A stretch of DNA of 38,496 nt, from positions 1-38,496 of the IMG/VR virus record IMGVR_UViG_3300020473_000063; one strand, given 5' to 3'. Each line of letters opens with the position of its first letter. Position 1 is the first letter of the stretch. Both the position numbers and the translations under genes were made by a program. This document shows positions 8,901 to 16,900 of this stretch, one piece after another. Under the pieces are notes generated by a model. The model searched no databases, was not told the DNA's origin, and saw only the letters and a program-made list of their open reading frames with translations. This DNA comes from a virus.

Positions 8901-9058
8901 TTGAGGCATTTAGCGTAGTTTGCGATGATACGAACAATACAACGGCAGATATTGAACAAAATAGAATGAGGGGCACCATAAAGGTTGTGCCGACTCGAGC
9001 CGTTGAATTCATCGCAGTTGATTTCATTATCACGAATAGTGGCGTGAGCTTCGAGTAA
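5909..9058 (+). CDS. Contractile tail sheath protein 1 (T4 gp18-like, enlarged)
   Basis: A 1049-residue sheath protein. Hallmarks: N-terminal FRSPGFFDQEIDLSG and GIPAGIVGTSQKGPAFVPV, typical of myovirus sheaths; a central domain with FKVSIAGLKAS and CSLDPNSDRYVARLVGD; and the conserved C-terminal block FGQKTLQVAQSALDRINVRR ... RGTIKVVPTRAVEFIAVDF, which forms the core that packs on the tube. T4 gp18 has 659 residues, so about 390 extra residues sit in surface domains between the terminal blocks. A clear ribosome site AGGAG precedes the start. The next gene is a paralogue of the same length, 29 bases downstream. The sheath contracts to drive the tube through the envelope. Confidence 0.95.
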   Translation: MAEQTFRSPGFFDQEIDLSGRQTQASGIPAGIVGTSQKGPAFVPVTVGSFADFEAKFGSLDPKRFGPYAAEKWLKNRSACTYVRVLGAGANETTTHIENTRSAGIVSNAGFRVSGSVSADDEAILTEQGGVQFIVAKHNAVEDEAVGFPVFTDNDSVGSANEVNLIRGMVLMASGTRLLTIDHDANWSSASPDEGKAVQSRVGAIGESALSTAKYFKLILSSTAGAGYGNDEAAGLRILSATLDPNDGAYIGKILNTDPRRFQTEQHLLLADFAVEHDLAPVIAGADLEGVETVAIMSGNDYASSEKDPLSNTFLELFGRFDTRYTTPRTTSFISQPFGKAEFDLFHFETIDDGAYANEKFKVSIAGLKASTNKKQPFGSFEVQIRSFEDTDGNSQILERYPNCSLDPNSDRYVARLVGDKKVRFDFDQEDPDERRLVVTGKYPNISSRVRIVMNEQVTKEQVPKESLPFGFRGIPVIKTTDTLTDSDTTVLAQGGTTYGSARGRLARPPLGNSGSIVPPLPFRVKVTRGPVKSSNTEFLGHPGDDERVDGRLYWGVKTTLLPVSSSTDTVNGIAAAARDANKGSGVNPLVRAYTKFQGIQKLDALVTGSGKDAFNNNKFTLARVALYNTTTTLAGVTTAVTGTAKEHMVQAAYVRNGAPNTTTYTVNDGTLSNRITLASLVATSSQLFNRFTGFAKFTNLFYGGFDGVNILDEDQFYFRDRALSADTGGKNVSTANSQDIGLALQTGGEGRRNNNVFSVQKAVEIITNPVTSKINLLAVPGIRDPYVTDHAAQSVKDYGMAMYVMDMPEYDMDNARLYDDSANRSSSEKTIDNFEGRAIDNNYVATYFPNVDITDDVNNRIVQVPASVAAIGALGFNDRSENVWFAPAGFSRGALDFVTNVENRLSSNDRDDLYDARINPIATFPRAGFVIFGQKTLQVAQSALDRINVRRMLLDVKRRISNIAKNLVFEQNNASTRNRFVSDAVLQLTAVQAGQGIEAFSVVCDDTNNTTADIEQNRMRGTIKVVPTRAVEFIAVDFIITNSGVSFE

Positions 9059-9087
9059 ATGATAAGTAGATATAAGCAGGAGAAAAA

Positions 9088-12000
9088 ATGGCAGAGTTAA
9101 CATTTCCAGTTAGCCCCGGGGTGATAACGCGGGAGATAGACCTTTCAGGACCCACTCAAATAGGACCCACCGGTGTTCCAGCTGGTGTTATTGGCACTGC
9201 TGTCAGAGGACCTGCATTTGTGCCTGTGACGGTCGCCACCTTCCAAGACTTCATCTCAGTTTTTGGTAACTCGGACGGGAAAAAATTTGGTCCGATGGCT
9301 ATGAGAGAATGGCTTAGAAACGCAAACGCCGGAACTTTTGTAAGAGTTCTTGGCGTGGGAGACGGAACAGCTAGAAAAGAATCAGGTGACAATGTCGGCC
9401 GCGTAAATAACGCAGGGTTCGTCGTAGGATCAGAGCTCCCAAAAGAAAACGGTCTCTTGGGAAACAACAGCTTTGCCGGAGAACTTAATGAACACTCACC
9501 AGAGGGACGTACCTACGCACTTGTCACACTAATGTCAGAATCAGCTGGCTCTACTGTGTTTACAGATGCAGGTTGTTTCAAAAAGTCGGCTGACGCTGCC
9601 TGGCCTATCTTGAGAGGCGTTTTGATGGCACCCTCGGGAGTTGTGTTAGGTCTTAGTTCGACACTTGAAGGAAACAACACAGCTGTTAGCGCTAACTCCG
9701 CGTTTGGAACGTTCGGAGCTGCAAAGGATGGCGGAGCATCTTACGGAACCATTGACACATCAAACAACCAGTTTGTAGTTTTGGTAAACGGTCTAAAACC
9801 AAGCGACCAGTACGATAATGTCCTGACCGCCTCTATGAACCCTGATGATCCTAACTACTTTGTCAATGTTTTCAACACAGATCCTACAAAAGTTCAAGAT
9901 GCTGGGCACCTCCTGTATGCTCACTATGACATACTGCCTTCGATGGCAGTTGTTACAGGGTCGGGAAGAATCGCGGTATGTGGCACCACAGAGGAAGACG
10001 CAGTCTTTCTAATGAACACTACACAAAATAGAAATGTGGGTACTGTAAATGATGTGCCCAACGATGAAGTAGGTGTTCCTAACTATGAAAACTTTGAAGA
10101 TAGATTTTCATCAGCATTTTCTCCCTATGTTGTGTCACAAAAATTTGGCACCTCCAATACGGATCTTTTCAAGTTCAACACCCTGTCAGATGGGGCTATT
10201 GGCTCCGGAGAGTTCAAGGTAACGATTGAAAACATTAAAGCATCCAACAAGGCCAATAACAAGTACGGCACATTTGATGTGCTGATTCGACGGTTCATGG
10301 ACAACGATCTAAATCCAGAAGTTGTTGAGTCTTTTAGAGGGTGTAGTCTAGACGCAACATCTGATAATTACATCGCCAAAAGAATCGGAGATAGAAACAC
10401 ATTCTATGACTTTGATGCAGCAGCTGGATCACAAAAAATTGTAGTTGAGGGTGACTACCCTAATGTTTCTAACTTTGTTAGAGTTACAATAAGTGATCCA
10501 CTCAAGAACGGATCGGTTGACGCCACAGCATTGCCCACTGGATTTAGAGGTCTTTACCACTTGGTGACATCTGGAACAGCAGACGGTGCGACATCAATCT
10601 TCTCGGGTTCGCACACAGCAATCACAGCCCACGAAAATCACTTGATGGAGCAGGGCTTCCTCAAGAACGTAGTGCAACCTCCTGTTCCGCTTCGAGAATC
10701 TTTATCAACAGGGTTGTCACCCAGGAAAAACTTGCAATCTGCGTTTACGTGGGGCGTCCAGTTTGAACTAAAATCTTCACCAACTGAGCCCAATAAGGAA
10801 GAAAGAATTGACTCTTCGCTGTTGTCTTTCACAAAATTCTTCCCGAGCTTTATGACAAGCATACAAAATGTTTGGCAGGGAGACAATGCTGGCACCGCAA
10901 AACTAGGAGGCGCTGTTCAGGATGCTGACCAGTTCAACAGAAACTTCTTTTCTCTGGAAAGAGTTGAGGTTATTACCAATTCAGCAGACAGACCTGATCC
11001 GGTACAGTGGGCCGCCGCGGCATACCGCCGGGACGGAGTCCAGATCGGAACTCTCACAGACAGAGATGGGACCGCCGGCGTTTCATCACGACTTTTGGAT
11101 CCCACAAAAGACTTTTCGCATGTTCCAACTCAGAAATACCTAAAGTTCACTTTCCCACTAATCGGCGGATTTGACGGTGTCAACATTCTTGATGAAGAAA
11201 AATCAAAAATCAGTGACATTGCTGCTCGTCGTGAAATGGATGATTCGAACCAGGGTGGAAAAGACGGTCCTACAGTTGCTGCCTACAGAAAAGCTGTTGA
11301 CCTTATGGAGGCGAAGCAAGATGTTGATATTCAGCTTCTTGCAATACCCGGATTACGTCATCCAGCAATTACTGACTATGCAATTGAAGCAACAGAGCGA
11401 AGATTTGATGCTCTCTTCATCATGGACATTGAAGAAAAAGATGAAGTCGACGCATTCATTACAGGATCGGTTCAGGTTCCAAGTGTCGTAAACACAATAA
11501 ATAAATTTGCTGGAAGAGCCTTAGACACATCGTTCGCTGCAGCATACTATCCGGACATTGTGATAGCAGACCCGGCAACTCGAACAAACGTTAAGGCACC
11601 ACCCTCAGCTGTTGTTTTGGGTGCATTCTCACTAAATGATGCTGTTGGCTTCCCGTTTTTGGCTCCGGCAGGATTCACGAGAGGGGCTTTGGCCTCCGCG
11701 ATTTATCCGGGTGTTGAGCTGCTTCAGCAGAATAGAGACGATCTTTACACTGCAGACATCAACCCGATCATTGGTGATGTAACAAGATCGTCCGGTGTGA
11801 CAGTGTTCGGACAGAAAACTCTTCTGGCAGCACAAAGTGCTCTTGACAGGGTGAACGTAAGACGTCTTTTGATAGACGTGCGTAGAAAAGTTAGAAATGT
11901 TGCAAGAACTTTCTTGTTCGAGCCTAACCAGGCAGCAACAATTGCAGCATTTCAATCTAGAGTCAGCCCAATTCTAAAGGACATCCAGTCTCAGGGCGGT

Positions 12001-12147
12001 CTAGATCGCTTCAAGGTAATAATCGATACAACCACCACGACACAGGCGGACATCGAGAACAATACGATCCGTGGTCGCATATTCTTGCAGCCGACAAGAT
12101 CAGTTGAATTTGTGTCACTTGACTTTGTTGTTAGTAACAGCATCTAA
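9088..12147 (+). CDS. Contractile tail sheath protein 2 (T4 gp18-like, paralogue)
   Basis: A 1019-residue protein collinear with the preceding one. It shares REIDLSG, GVPAGVIGTAVRGPAFVPV, the central FKVTIENIKAS ... CSLDATSDNYIAKRIGD, GGFDGVNILDE, and the C-terminal FGQKTLLAAQSALDRVNVRR ... QPTRSVEFVSLDFVVSNS. Identity is high in the terminal blocks and low in the middle, as expected if the inner core is conserved and exposed domains diverged. AGGAG lies at good spacing before ATG 9088. Two sheath proteins may co-assemble, alternate, or form different tail zones. It is followed by the tail tube gene, the usual order. Confidence 0.95.
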   Translation: MAELTFPVSPGVITREIDLSGPTQIGPTGVPAGVIGTAVRGPAFVPVTVATFQDFISVFGNSDGKKFGPMAMREWLRNANAGTFVRVLGVGDGTARKESGDNVGRVNNAGFVVGSELPKENGLLGNNSFAGELNEHSPEGRTYALVTLMSESAGSTVFTDAGCFKKSADAAWPILRGVLMAPSGVVLGLSSTLEGNNTAVSANSAFGTFGAAKDGGASYGTIDTSNNQFVVLVNGLKPSDQYDNVLTASMNPDDPNYFVNVFNTDPTKVQDAGHLLYAHYDILPSMAVVTGSGRIAVCGTTEEDAVFLMNTTQNRNVGTVNDVPNDEVGVPNYENFEDRFSSAFSPYVVSQKFGTSNTDLFKFNTLSDGAIGSGEFKVTIENIKASNKANNKYGTFDVLIRRFMDNDLNPEVVESFRGCSLDATSDNYIAKRIGDRNTFYDFDAAAGSQKIVVEGDYPNVSNFVRVTISDPLKNGSVDATALPTGFRGLYHLVTSGTADGATSIFSGSHTAITAHENHLMEQGFLKNVVQPPVPLRESLSTGLSPRKNLQSAFTWGVQFELKSSPTEPNKEERIDSSLLSFTKFFPSFMTSIQNVWQGDNAGTAKLGGAVQDADQFNRNFFSLERVEVITNSADRPDPVQWAAAAYRRDGVQIGTLTDRDGTAGVSSRLLDPTKDFSHVPTQKYLKFTFPLIGGFDGVNILDEEKSKISDIAARREMDDSNQGGKDGPTVAAYRKAVDLMEAKQDVDIQLLAIPGLRHPAITDYAIEATERRFDALFIMDIEEKDEVDAFITGSVQVPSVVNTINKFAGRALDTSFAAAYYPDIVIADPATRTNVKAPPSAVVLGAFSLNDAVGFPFLAPAGFTRGALASAIYPGVELLQQNRDDLYTADINPIIGDVTRSSGVTVFGQKTLLAAQSALDRVNVRRLLIDVRRKVRNVARTFLFEPNQAATIAAFQSRVSPILKDIQSQGGLDRFKVIIDTTTTTQADIENNTIRGRIFLQPTRSVEFVSLDFVVSNSI

Positions 12148-12161
12148 ATTTGATTACTGCA

Positions 12162-12167
12162 TATTTA
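12162..12167 (+). promoter_or_regulatory. TATTTA junction element upstream of the tail tube gene
   Basis: TATTTA lies 23 bases before ATG 12190 inside a near-palindrome (GCATATTTATATGC, 12159-12172). A separate promoter for the tube gene would fit its need for high expression, and a strong terminator follows the gene. Confidence 0.35.
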
Positions 12168-12189
12168 TATGCACAGCTAGGAGATTAAA

Positions 12190-12678
12190 ATGGCAGAAAC
12201 ACTCGCAGTTACAGATATGCTACCCAATAAGTTTGAGCCCAAAAGACAGTTTAGATGGGTTCTGGCTATTGAGGGCATTGACGCTTTTATTATTAAGACG
12301 GCATCACGTCCTAACGTTTCAATTGAAGAGGTTGAGATTCCCTATCTCAATCACAAGAGGTACATTGCTGGAAAAGCTTCTTTTGAAACTCTGTCAGTGA
12401 CACTTCACGATCCGATCGCTCCCTCCGGCGCACAGCAAGTTATGGAGTGGATCAGAACTCATTTTGAGTCTGTTTCGGGACGTGCAGGGTATGCTGACTT
12501 TTACAAAAGAGACATTCAGCTCAAGATGCTTGACCCAATTGGGACTGTTGTTGAGCTTTGGGACATCAAGGGCGGATTTTTGACCGCCGCGGACTTTGGT
12601 TCTCTAGACTATGGAGCTTCCGATCCGTCAGAAATTTCTCTTACAATTCGTTTTGATAACTGCGTCCTGCAGTACTAA
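12190..12678 (+). CDS. Tail tube protein (T4 gp19-like)
   Basis: A 162-residue protein; T4 gp19 has 163. Features typical of the family: N-terminal PNKFEPKRQFRWVLAIEGIDAFIIKTASRPN, then EIPYLNHKRYIAGKASFETLSVTLHDPI, MEWIRTHFE, and the C-terminal SEISLTIRFDNCVLQY. It stacks as hexameric rings to make the inner tube through which DNA passes. The ribosome site AGGAG is at 12179-12183. It sits directly after the two sheath genes and is closed by a strong terminator, so the sheath-tube block forms a defined transcription unit. Confidence 0.95.
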   Translation: MAETLAVTDMLPNKFEPKRQFRWVLAIEGIDAFIIKTASRPNVSIEEVEIPYLNHKRYIAGKASFETLSVTLHDPIAPSGAQQVMEWIRTHFESVSGRAGYADFYKRDIQLKMLDPIGTVVELWDIKGGFLTAADFGSLDYGASDPSEISLTIRFDNCVLQY

Positions 12679-12701
12679 TCAATACAAATAAAAGCTGTGC
12701 G

Positions 12702-12736
12702 AAAAGGGTGGTAAGTTTTTACCACCCTTTTTTTTT
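12702..12736 (+). terminator. Strong Rho-independent terminator after the tail tube gene
   Basis: A perfect 13-base stem, AAAAGGGTGGTAA (12702-12714) with TTACCACCCTTTT (12719-12731), a GTTT loop, and a run of nine T (12728-12736). It separates the sheath/tube unit from the tape-measure/baseplate unit. Confidence 0.92.
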
Positions 12737-12767
12737 ACACTTTCTTGATTAAGACAAACAATAAGAG

Positions 12768-12776
12768 TGATATACG
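12768..12776 (+). promoter_or_regulatory. Possible extended -10 promoter for the tape-measure/baseplate unit
   Basis: TGATATACG at 12768-12776 matches an extended -10 (TGn + TATACG), placed just after the terminator and 26 bases before the TTG start at 12802. No convincing -35 box at 17 bases. Position is the main support. Confidence 0.35.
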
Positions 12777-12801
12777 TATTAGTGTTCAATAGGAGTCTAA
12801 A

Positions 12802-13656
12802 TTGAGTGATAATAGAGATGGCAACGCGGTTTTTACTGCACAGCAAGCAGAAATGAAGGGATTTACAACCCGAAACGTAATGAAAGACGATTTCGGAATG
12901 GAGGTCCCCGTAGAGTCAGTACCCCTTCCTTCTAGAGGGCTTATTTACCCGGTAGACAGTTCGTCTCACAACCGAGAGACAATTGAAATTAAAGCAATGA
13001 CTGCTAGAGAAGAGGACATTCTTACGTCCAGGGCACTCATTAAAAAAGGAACTGTCATCACCCAGCTAATAAAATCATGTATCGTCGATAAGAGCATAAA
13101 CGTAGAAGCTTTGATATCGGGAGATAGAAATGCGCTCATGACAGCGATTCGAATCACAGGGTACGGAGCTGACTATAAAGTTAGCGTAGATTGTCCTGAA
13201 TGTGGTGAAAATGTTGAGCACGAATTTGATTTGTCAAATATGCCTATCAAGGGTCTAAAAATATCTCCGACTGCTCCAGGCGAAAATTCTTTTGAGTTTG
13301 ATCTACCGATCTCAAAAAAGAAAGTTATTTTTCGATTCTTGACAGGTAAAGACGAAAGGCTGATGTCAATAGAGGCAGAAAGAAGAAAAAAGAAGAAGCT
13401 CGGCGGAGACGTGGACAACTTTGTCACCAGTCGTCTTCTCAACAGTATTGTTTCGGTTGACGGCATTGAAGATAAAAATAAAATTGCAACTTTTGTCAAA
13501 AATATGCCTGCACGAGACAGTAGAATGCTTAGAAAGTTCATTGATGATAATGAGCCCGGCATTGACATGAAGGGCTGGCTATCTTGCCCCGCTTGCTATG
13601 AAGAGTCGGAGGTGAGCTTGCCAATTGGCGCTAACTTTTTTTGGCCTGACGCCTAG
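12802..13656 (+). CDS. Tail assembly / baseplate hub protein, T4 gp26-like, zinc ribbon
   Basis: A 284-residue protein starting at TTG with AGGAG six bases upstream. Residues 38-95 (VPLPSRGLIYP ... MTAREEDILTSRALIKKGTV ... SCIVDK) match the pattern of the gp26 family of T4-related phages. Two CxxC pairs, C131-C134 (CPECGE) and C262-C265 (CPACYE), can form a zinc ribbon. A basic stretch RRKKKKLGG lies near residue 195. In T4, gp26 and gp51 are needed for baseplate hub assembly. In many tailed phages the genes between tube and tape measure encode tail assembly chaperones, often joined by frameshift. This gene overlaps the next by 32 bases at a T7 run, which is worth noting. Confidence 0.7.
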   Translation: MSDNRDGNAVFTAQQAEMKGFTTRNVMKDDFGMEVPVESVPLPSRGLIYPVDSSSHNRETIEIKAMTAREEDILTSRALIKKGTVITQLIKSCIVDKSINVEALISGDRNALMTAIRITGYGADYKVSVDCPECGENVEHEFDLSNMPIKGLKISPTAPGENSFEFDLPISKKKVIFRFLTGKDERLMSIEAERRKKKKLGGDVDNFVTSRLLNSIVSVDGIEDKNKIATFVKNMPARDSRMLRKFIDDNEPGIDMKGWLSCPACYEESEVSLPIGANFFWPDA

Positions 13657-13897
13657 CGACAAAGAAATATTTTTAGAGCCCACTTTCTCCCTAATGTACT
13701 ACATGGGTTTTACGTACACAGAGTGCATGAATCTTCCTGTATGGCAAAGAAAGTGGTTTCTTGACCGCATAATACAAGAAATGAAGGCATCAAACGGTGA
13801 GAAGTCTAGAGCAGCACATGCAAATGATGCACAATCTAGAGCTTACTCCGGAAGATCACGAGCAGAAGTTCCTGCTAAATTGAGGCGGTTTACCTAG
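13625..13897 (+). CDS. gp51-like small tail assembly protein (possible frameshift partner)
   Basis: A 90-residue protein in the +1 frame relative to the gp26-like gene and overlapping its end by 32 bases. The core LTPSDKEIFLEPTFSLMYYMGFTYTECMNLPVWQRKWFLDRI follows the pattern of the small gp51/hub-assembly proteins of T4-related phages, which begin with a helix, a short GFxxxxxxxMPVxxRxxxL motif and end disordered. TTG 13625 has GGAGGTGA nine bases upstream, so independent initiation is possible. The frame is open back to 13616, so it could instead be made as a frameshifted extension of the gp26-like protein at the TTTTTTT run 13636-13642. The C-terminus is polar with many Ser, Arg and Ala. 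Confidence 0.65.
   Translation: MALTFFGLTPSDKEIFLEPTFSLMYYMGFTYTECMNLPVWQRKWFLDRIIQEMKASNGEKSRAAHANDAQSRAYSGRSRAEVPAKLRRFT
13636..13642 (+). other. Seven-T run in the gene overlap, candidate recoding site
   Basis: Seven T are read TTT TTT TGG in the gp26-like frame. A +1 (or -2) slip on the second TTT leaves perfect pairing and enters the gp51-like frame directly, giving a single fused protein. This run lies within the only window (13616-13653) where both frames are open. Recoding is not proven; a homopolymer sequencing error is the main alternative. Confidence 0.35.
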
Positions 13898-13910
13898 TTT
13901 GACTTTTAGA

Positions 13911-13916
13911 TATTTA
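13911..13916 (+). promoter_or_regulatory. TATTTA junction element before the tape-measure gene
   Basis: TATTTA lies nine bases before ATG 13925, next to the ribosome site AAAGG. This is too close to act as a normal promoter for the same start codon, so if functional here it would be something else, or chance. Confidence 0.2.
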
Positions 13917-13924
13917 CAAAGGTC

Positions 13925-16900
13925 ATGTCAGATTTATCGCAACAAGTACAGTTACAGCAGCAGCTAAACTCTGCCATCCAAGAAAGAAATGCTCTTTTAG
14001 AGCAGCAAAATAGGCTGCTAACGACCCAGTCAAGTCTGGCAGGTCAGCTCAATACAGCTAACAGTACTGCAAATTCAACACAGGGCATTCGAAACATGAC
14101 GTCTGCCCTGCGTGATAATCGTGATGAGATGCGTGACAGCATCGACGACGTCAACGAAATGAAAGAAGCGCTAGATGAAGCCGCCGACGCAGCTGAAGAC
14201 GCCGCAGGCGCCGGAGGTTTTGGAGGTTTGGGAGGTGCTTTTAGTAAATTTACAAGCATCCTGTCAGGCGGCCTCGGTGTTCTAAAGGGAGTCGGAAGCG
14301 CAGTTCTGGGTATCGGTGCTTCTCTGGCAAAGGCTGCTTTTTCGATCTTTACATTTCCGTTCAAGCTGTTCTCAGGTCTTATTGATTTAGCACAACAGGG
14401 AGGCGGAGGCAGACCTCTAGCTGAGGCATACGAAGAAGTCAGAGATGTGTTCGGTGACATAAAGTCAGGACCGGGCAAACAGATTATCGGCACATTCAAG
14501 GAGATCAGAGCTAAAGGAAGAGACTTAGCCGGAACAGGTCTAAAGATTAAAAGTGTGTTTGGGTACGGTCGCCAGGGCTTGGCAGAAATGCTAAAAGACC
14601 TGAACGAGCTGGGCAAAGAAGCGGGAGACAACTTTGCTCGTCTTGCTGTGCACTTTAAGAAAATGAGAGACAAGGCAATCGTCTTTCAGCGTGGCCTAGG
14701 GCTTTCTAAACAGGAGTTCGGTGAGCTAGCTGCCATTGCGGAATCTCGCGGTCAAGATATTGAAAAATATATGACAAACTTCAGCGCGACTGCAGTTCGC
14801 ACTGCTAAGGCATTTGGGCTAGGTGTAAAAGATGTCGCCAAAGGCATGAAGGAGCTGAATCTAGATGTTGAAAACTTTGGTCACTTAGGGCCTGAAGCAT
14901 TCGCGCCAATTACAGTCTACGCTAGAAAGCTCGGCCTTGAGATAAAAGATATGGCCGGTGTGATGGGCAAGTTTGCAGGATTTGCTGACACGACTGAGGC
15001 TGCATCAAAAATGTCTCAGGCGTTCGGAATGAATGTTGATGCCATGCAGCTAATGGCGGCACAGAATCCGGCAGAAAAGATAGACATTCTCAGAAGCGCT
15101 TTTTACAAGACGGGTAAAGATCTGAAAAGCATGACTTACCAACAGCGTCAGTACTTGGCGACTCTAACAGGCTTGGAGGGTAAGTCACTCGAGGCTGCTT
15201 TTGCGCTGGATAAGCAGGGTGTGGGTTACGCAAACATCAAGAAGAGCGCAGAAAAAGCCAACAAAAAGCAGATGGACCAGAAGAAAGTTCTCAAAGAGCT
15301 TTCTAAGGGAATAAAACGTCTAATTCAGACGATGAGCGCACCCAAGGCAAAAGGTTTCTTCGATGCCTTTGTCCAAGGCTTTGAAAAGGGCGTAATGCGC
15401 TCCAAAGAGTTTAGAGACGTAATGATCCACATTAGATCTGGTCTCCGCCAAATGAGATACTTTGGAATGAGGGTCGGAAAAATGTTCGTCAAGTATTTCC
15501 CGGGCATTAAGAAAATGCTCGAGGGAATTGCTGAGTTCTTGGAGCCCGGAAAGTTTCGAAGATTTATTGATGTTGTTGAGCCGCTATTCAAAACTCTTTT
15601 TGAGACAGGAAATTTTAAGGAATTTGGAAAACAGGCTCTCGCAGCCCTCACCACCACGTTTGAGGGAGACGGGATTGCCAAGGTTTTTGATGGGTTCATG
15701 GAATTCTCAAAGCACATGTCAAAAATTATTGGCTCTGCTTTGGAGTTTCTTTTTAGCTTGATGGCCGAAAAGATTCTGCCCGCAATTAGAAAATTCTTCA
15801 AGAAGGTCAACGATGATGTAAAGAGCGGAGAGTCAAGAACCCACCTGGAGTCATTCCTCAAAAATATCGATGAGGTCTTGAGAACGTCAGACTTCGGAAA
15901 GGCGGTGCTAGACATATTTGCCCCCATTATCAATGCTTTCCAAAGTGAAGATTTTTCAAATATGATCAAGGGATTCGAGAGCACCTGGAAAGAGATGGAA
16001 GATACCGTCATTGAGATCGCTGAAAAAATTGGAGAGGCATTCTTCAAAGGCTTCATGGGCTACATCACCGTTGCCCTCGCGGCGTCATTCGGTCCCGCCC
16101 TCCTAATGGGAGGGATCAAGATGTTTGGCACAGGCATCGCAGCTGCTTTCAAGCCAGGCGGACTAATCTTCAGGGCATTCACCGGTCTCAAGAACATAAT
16201 ATTGGGACTACGTTCAACCATGGTATCTGCGTTCGCGGCCTTCACGATTGCGGGAAGCGGCGTTGCGGGCGCCTGGGGTGCGTTGAAAATAGTCTTAGGC
16301 GGGGTCATAAAGGCTTTCTGGCCTCTTCAAGTGATTATTGGTGCCATCAACGGTTTGATGTTCGCCTTCGACGAAAATGTCAAGGGCGTGGGGCAAACAA
16401 TCGCCGCTTTCGGCCTAGGGTTTTTGGAGACATTCACATTTGGATTAGGGTCCGCAACAGAAGCATTTGACTTCTATTTTGACACAAACGTCACTGGACA
16501 AAAGATTGTCCGAGAGCAACAAGATAACTTCAATAGACACCAGCAGGAATGGCTGGAGGCTAATTCTCACTATTTTGATCAAAACAAGGAGAAGATCGAG
16601 GCATTAGCCGCTACCCTGGCCGGCGCCTCGAACGAAATTGACATGCTGGCTGTAAAGCTGGAGAGTAAACTAGATCCTGCACAAAAGACAGCGCTAACTC
16701 AAAGCGCCAAAATTCTCAAGGAGATGCAGGACGCAACCAAGAAAGAGGCAGCCAAGATCGATGCTGCCAGGGACAAAGCCGCCGCCGCGGGGGGTTTTGC
16801 CAAAAACCTAAGAGACCAGATTGAGGACGCCAAGGGTTGGGCGGCCGACTCGGATGCCAAAGCAATGCTCGAGGGTGCATCACTTGCGCTCAAGAGAGAG

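Noticed and set aside
12162-12169. TATAAATA, the exact T4 late promoter core, on the reverse strand before the tail tube gene
   Set aside because: No reverse gene is served by it. The forward reading TATTTATA fits the junction motif better, so it was not called as a reverse promoter.
14044-14673. Long reverse-strand frame of 209 codons within the tape-measure gene
   Set aside because: Rich in Ser, Pro and Ala as expected from the reverse of a codon-biased gene; no start signal; no other reverse genes in the window.
15325-16056. 243-codon reverse-strand frame within the tape-measure gene
   Set aside because: Same reasoning: a shadow of the forward gene with no ribosome site or recognisable motif.
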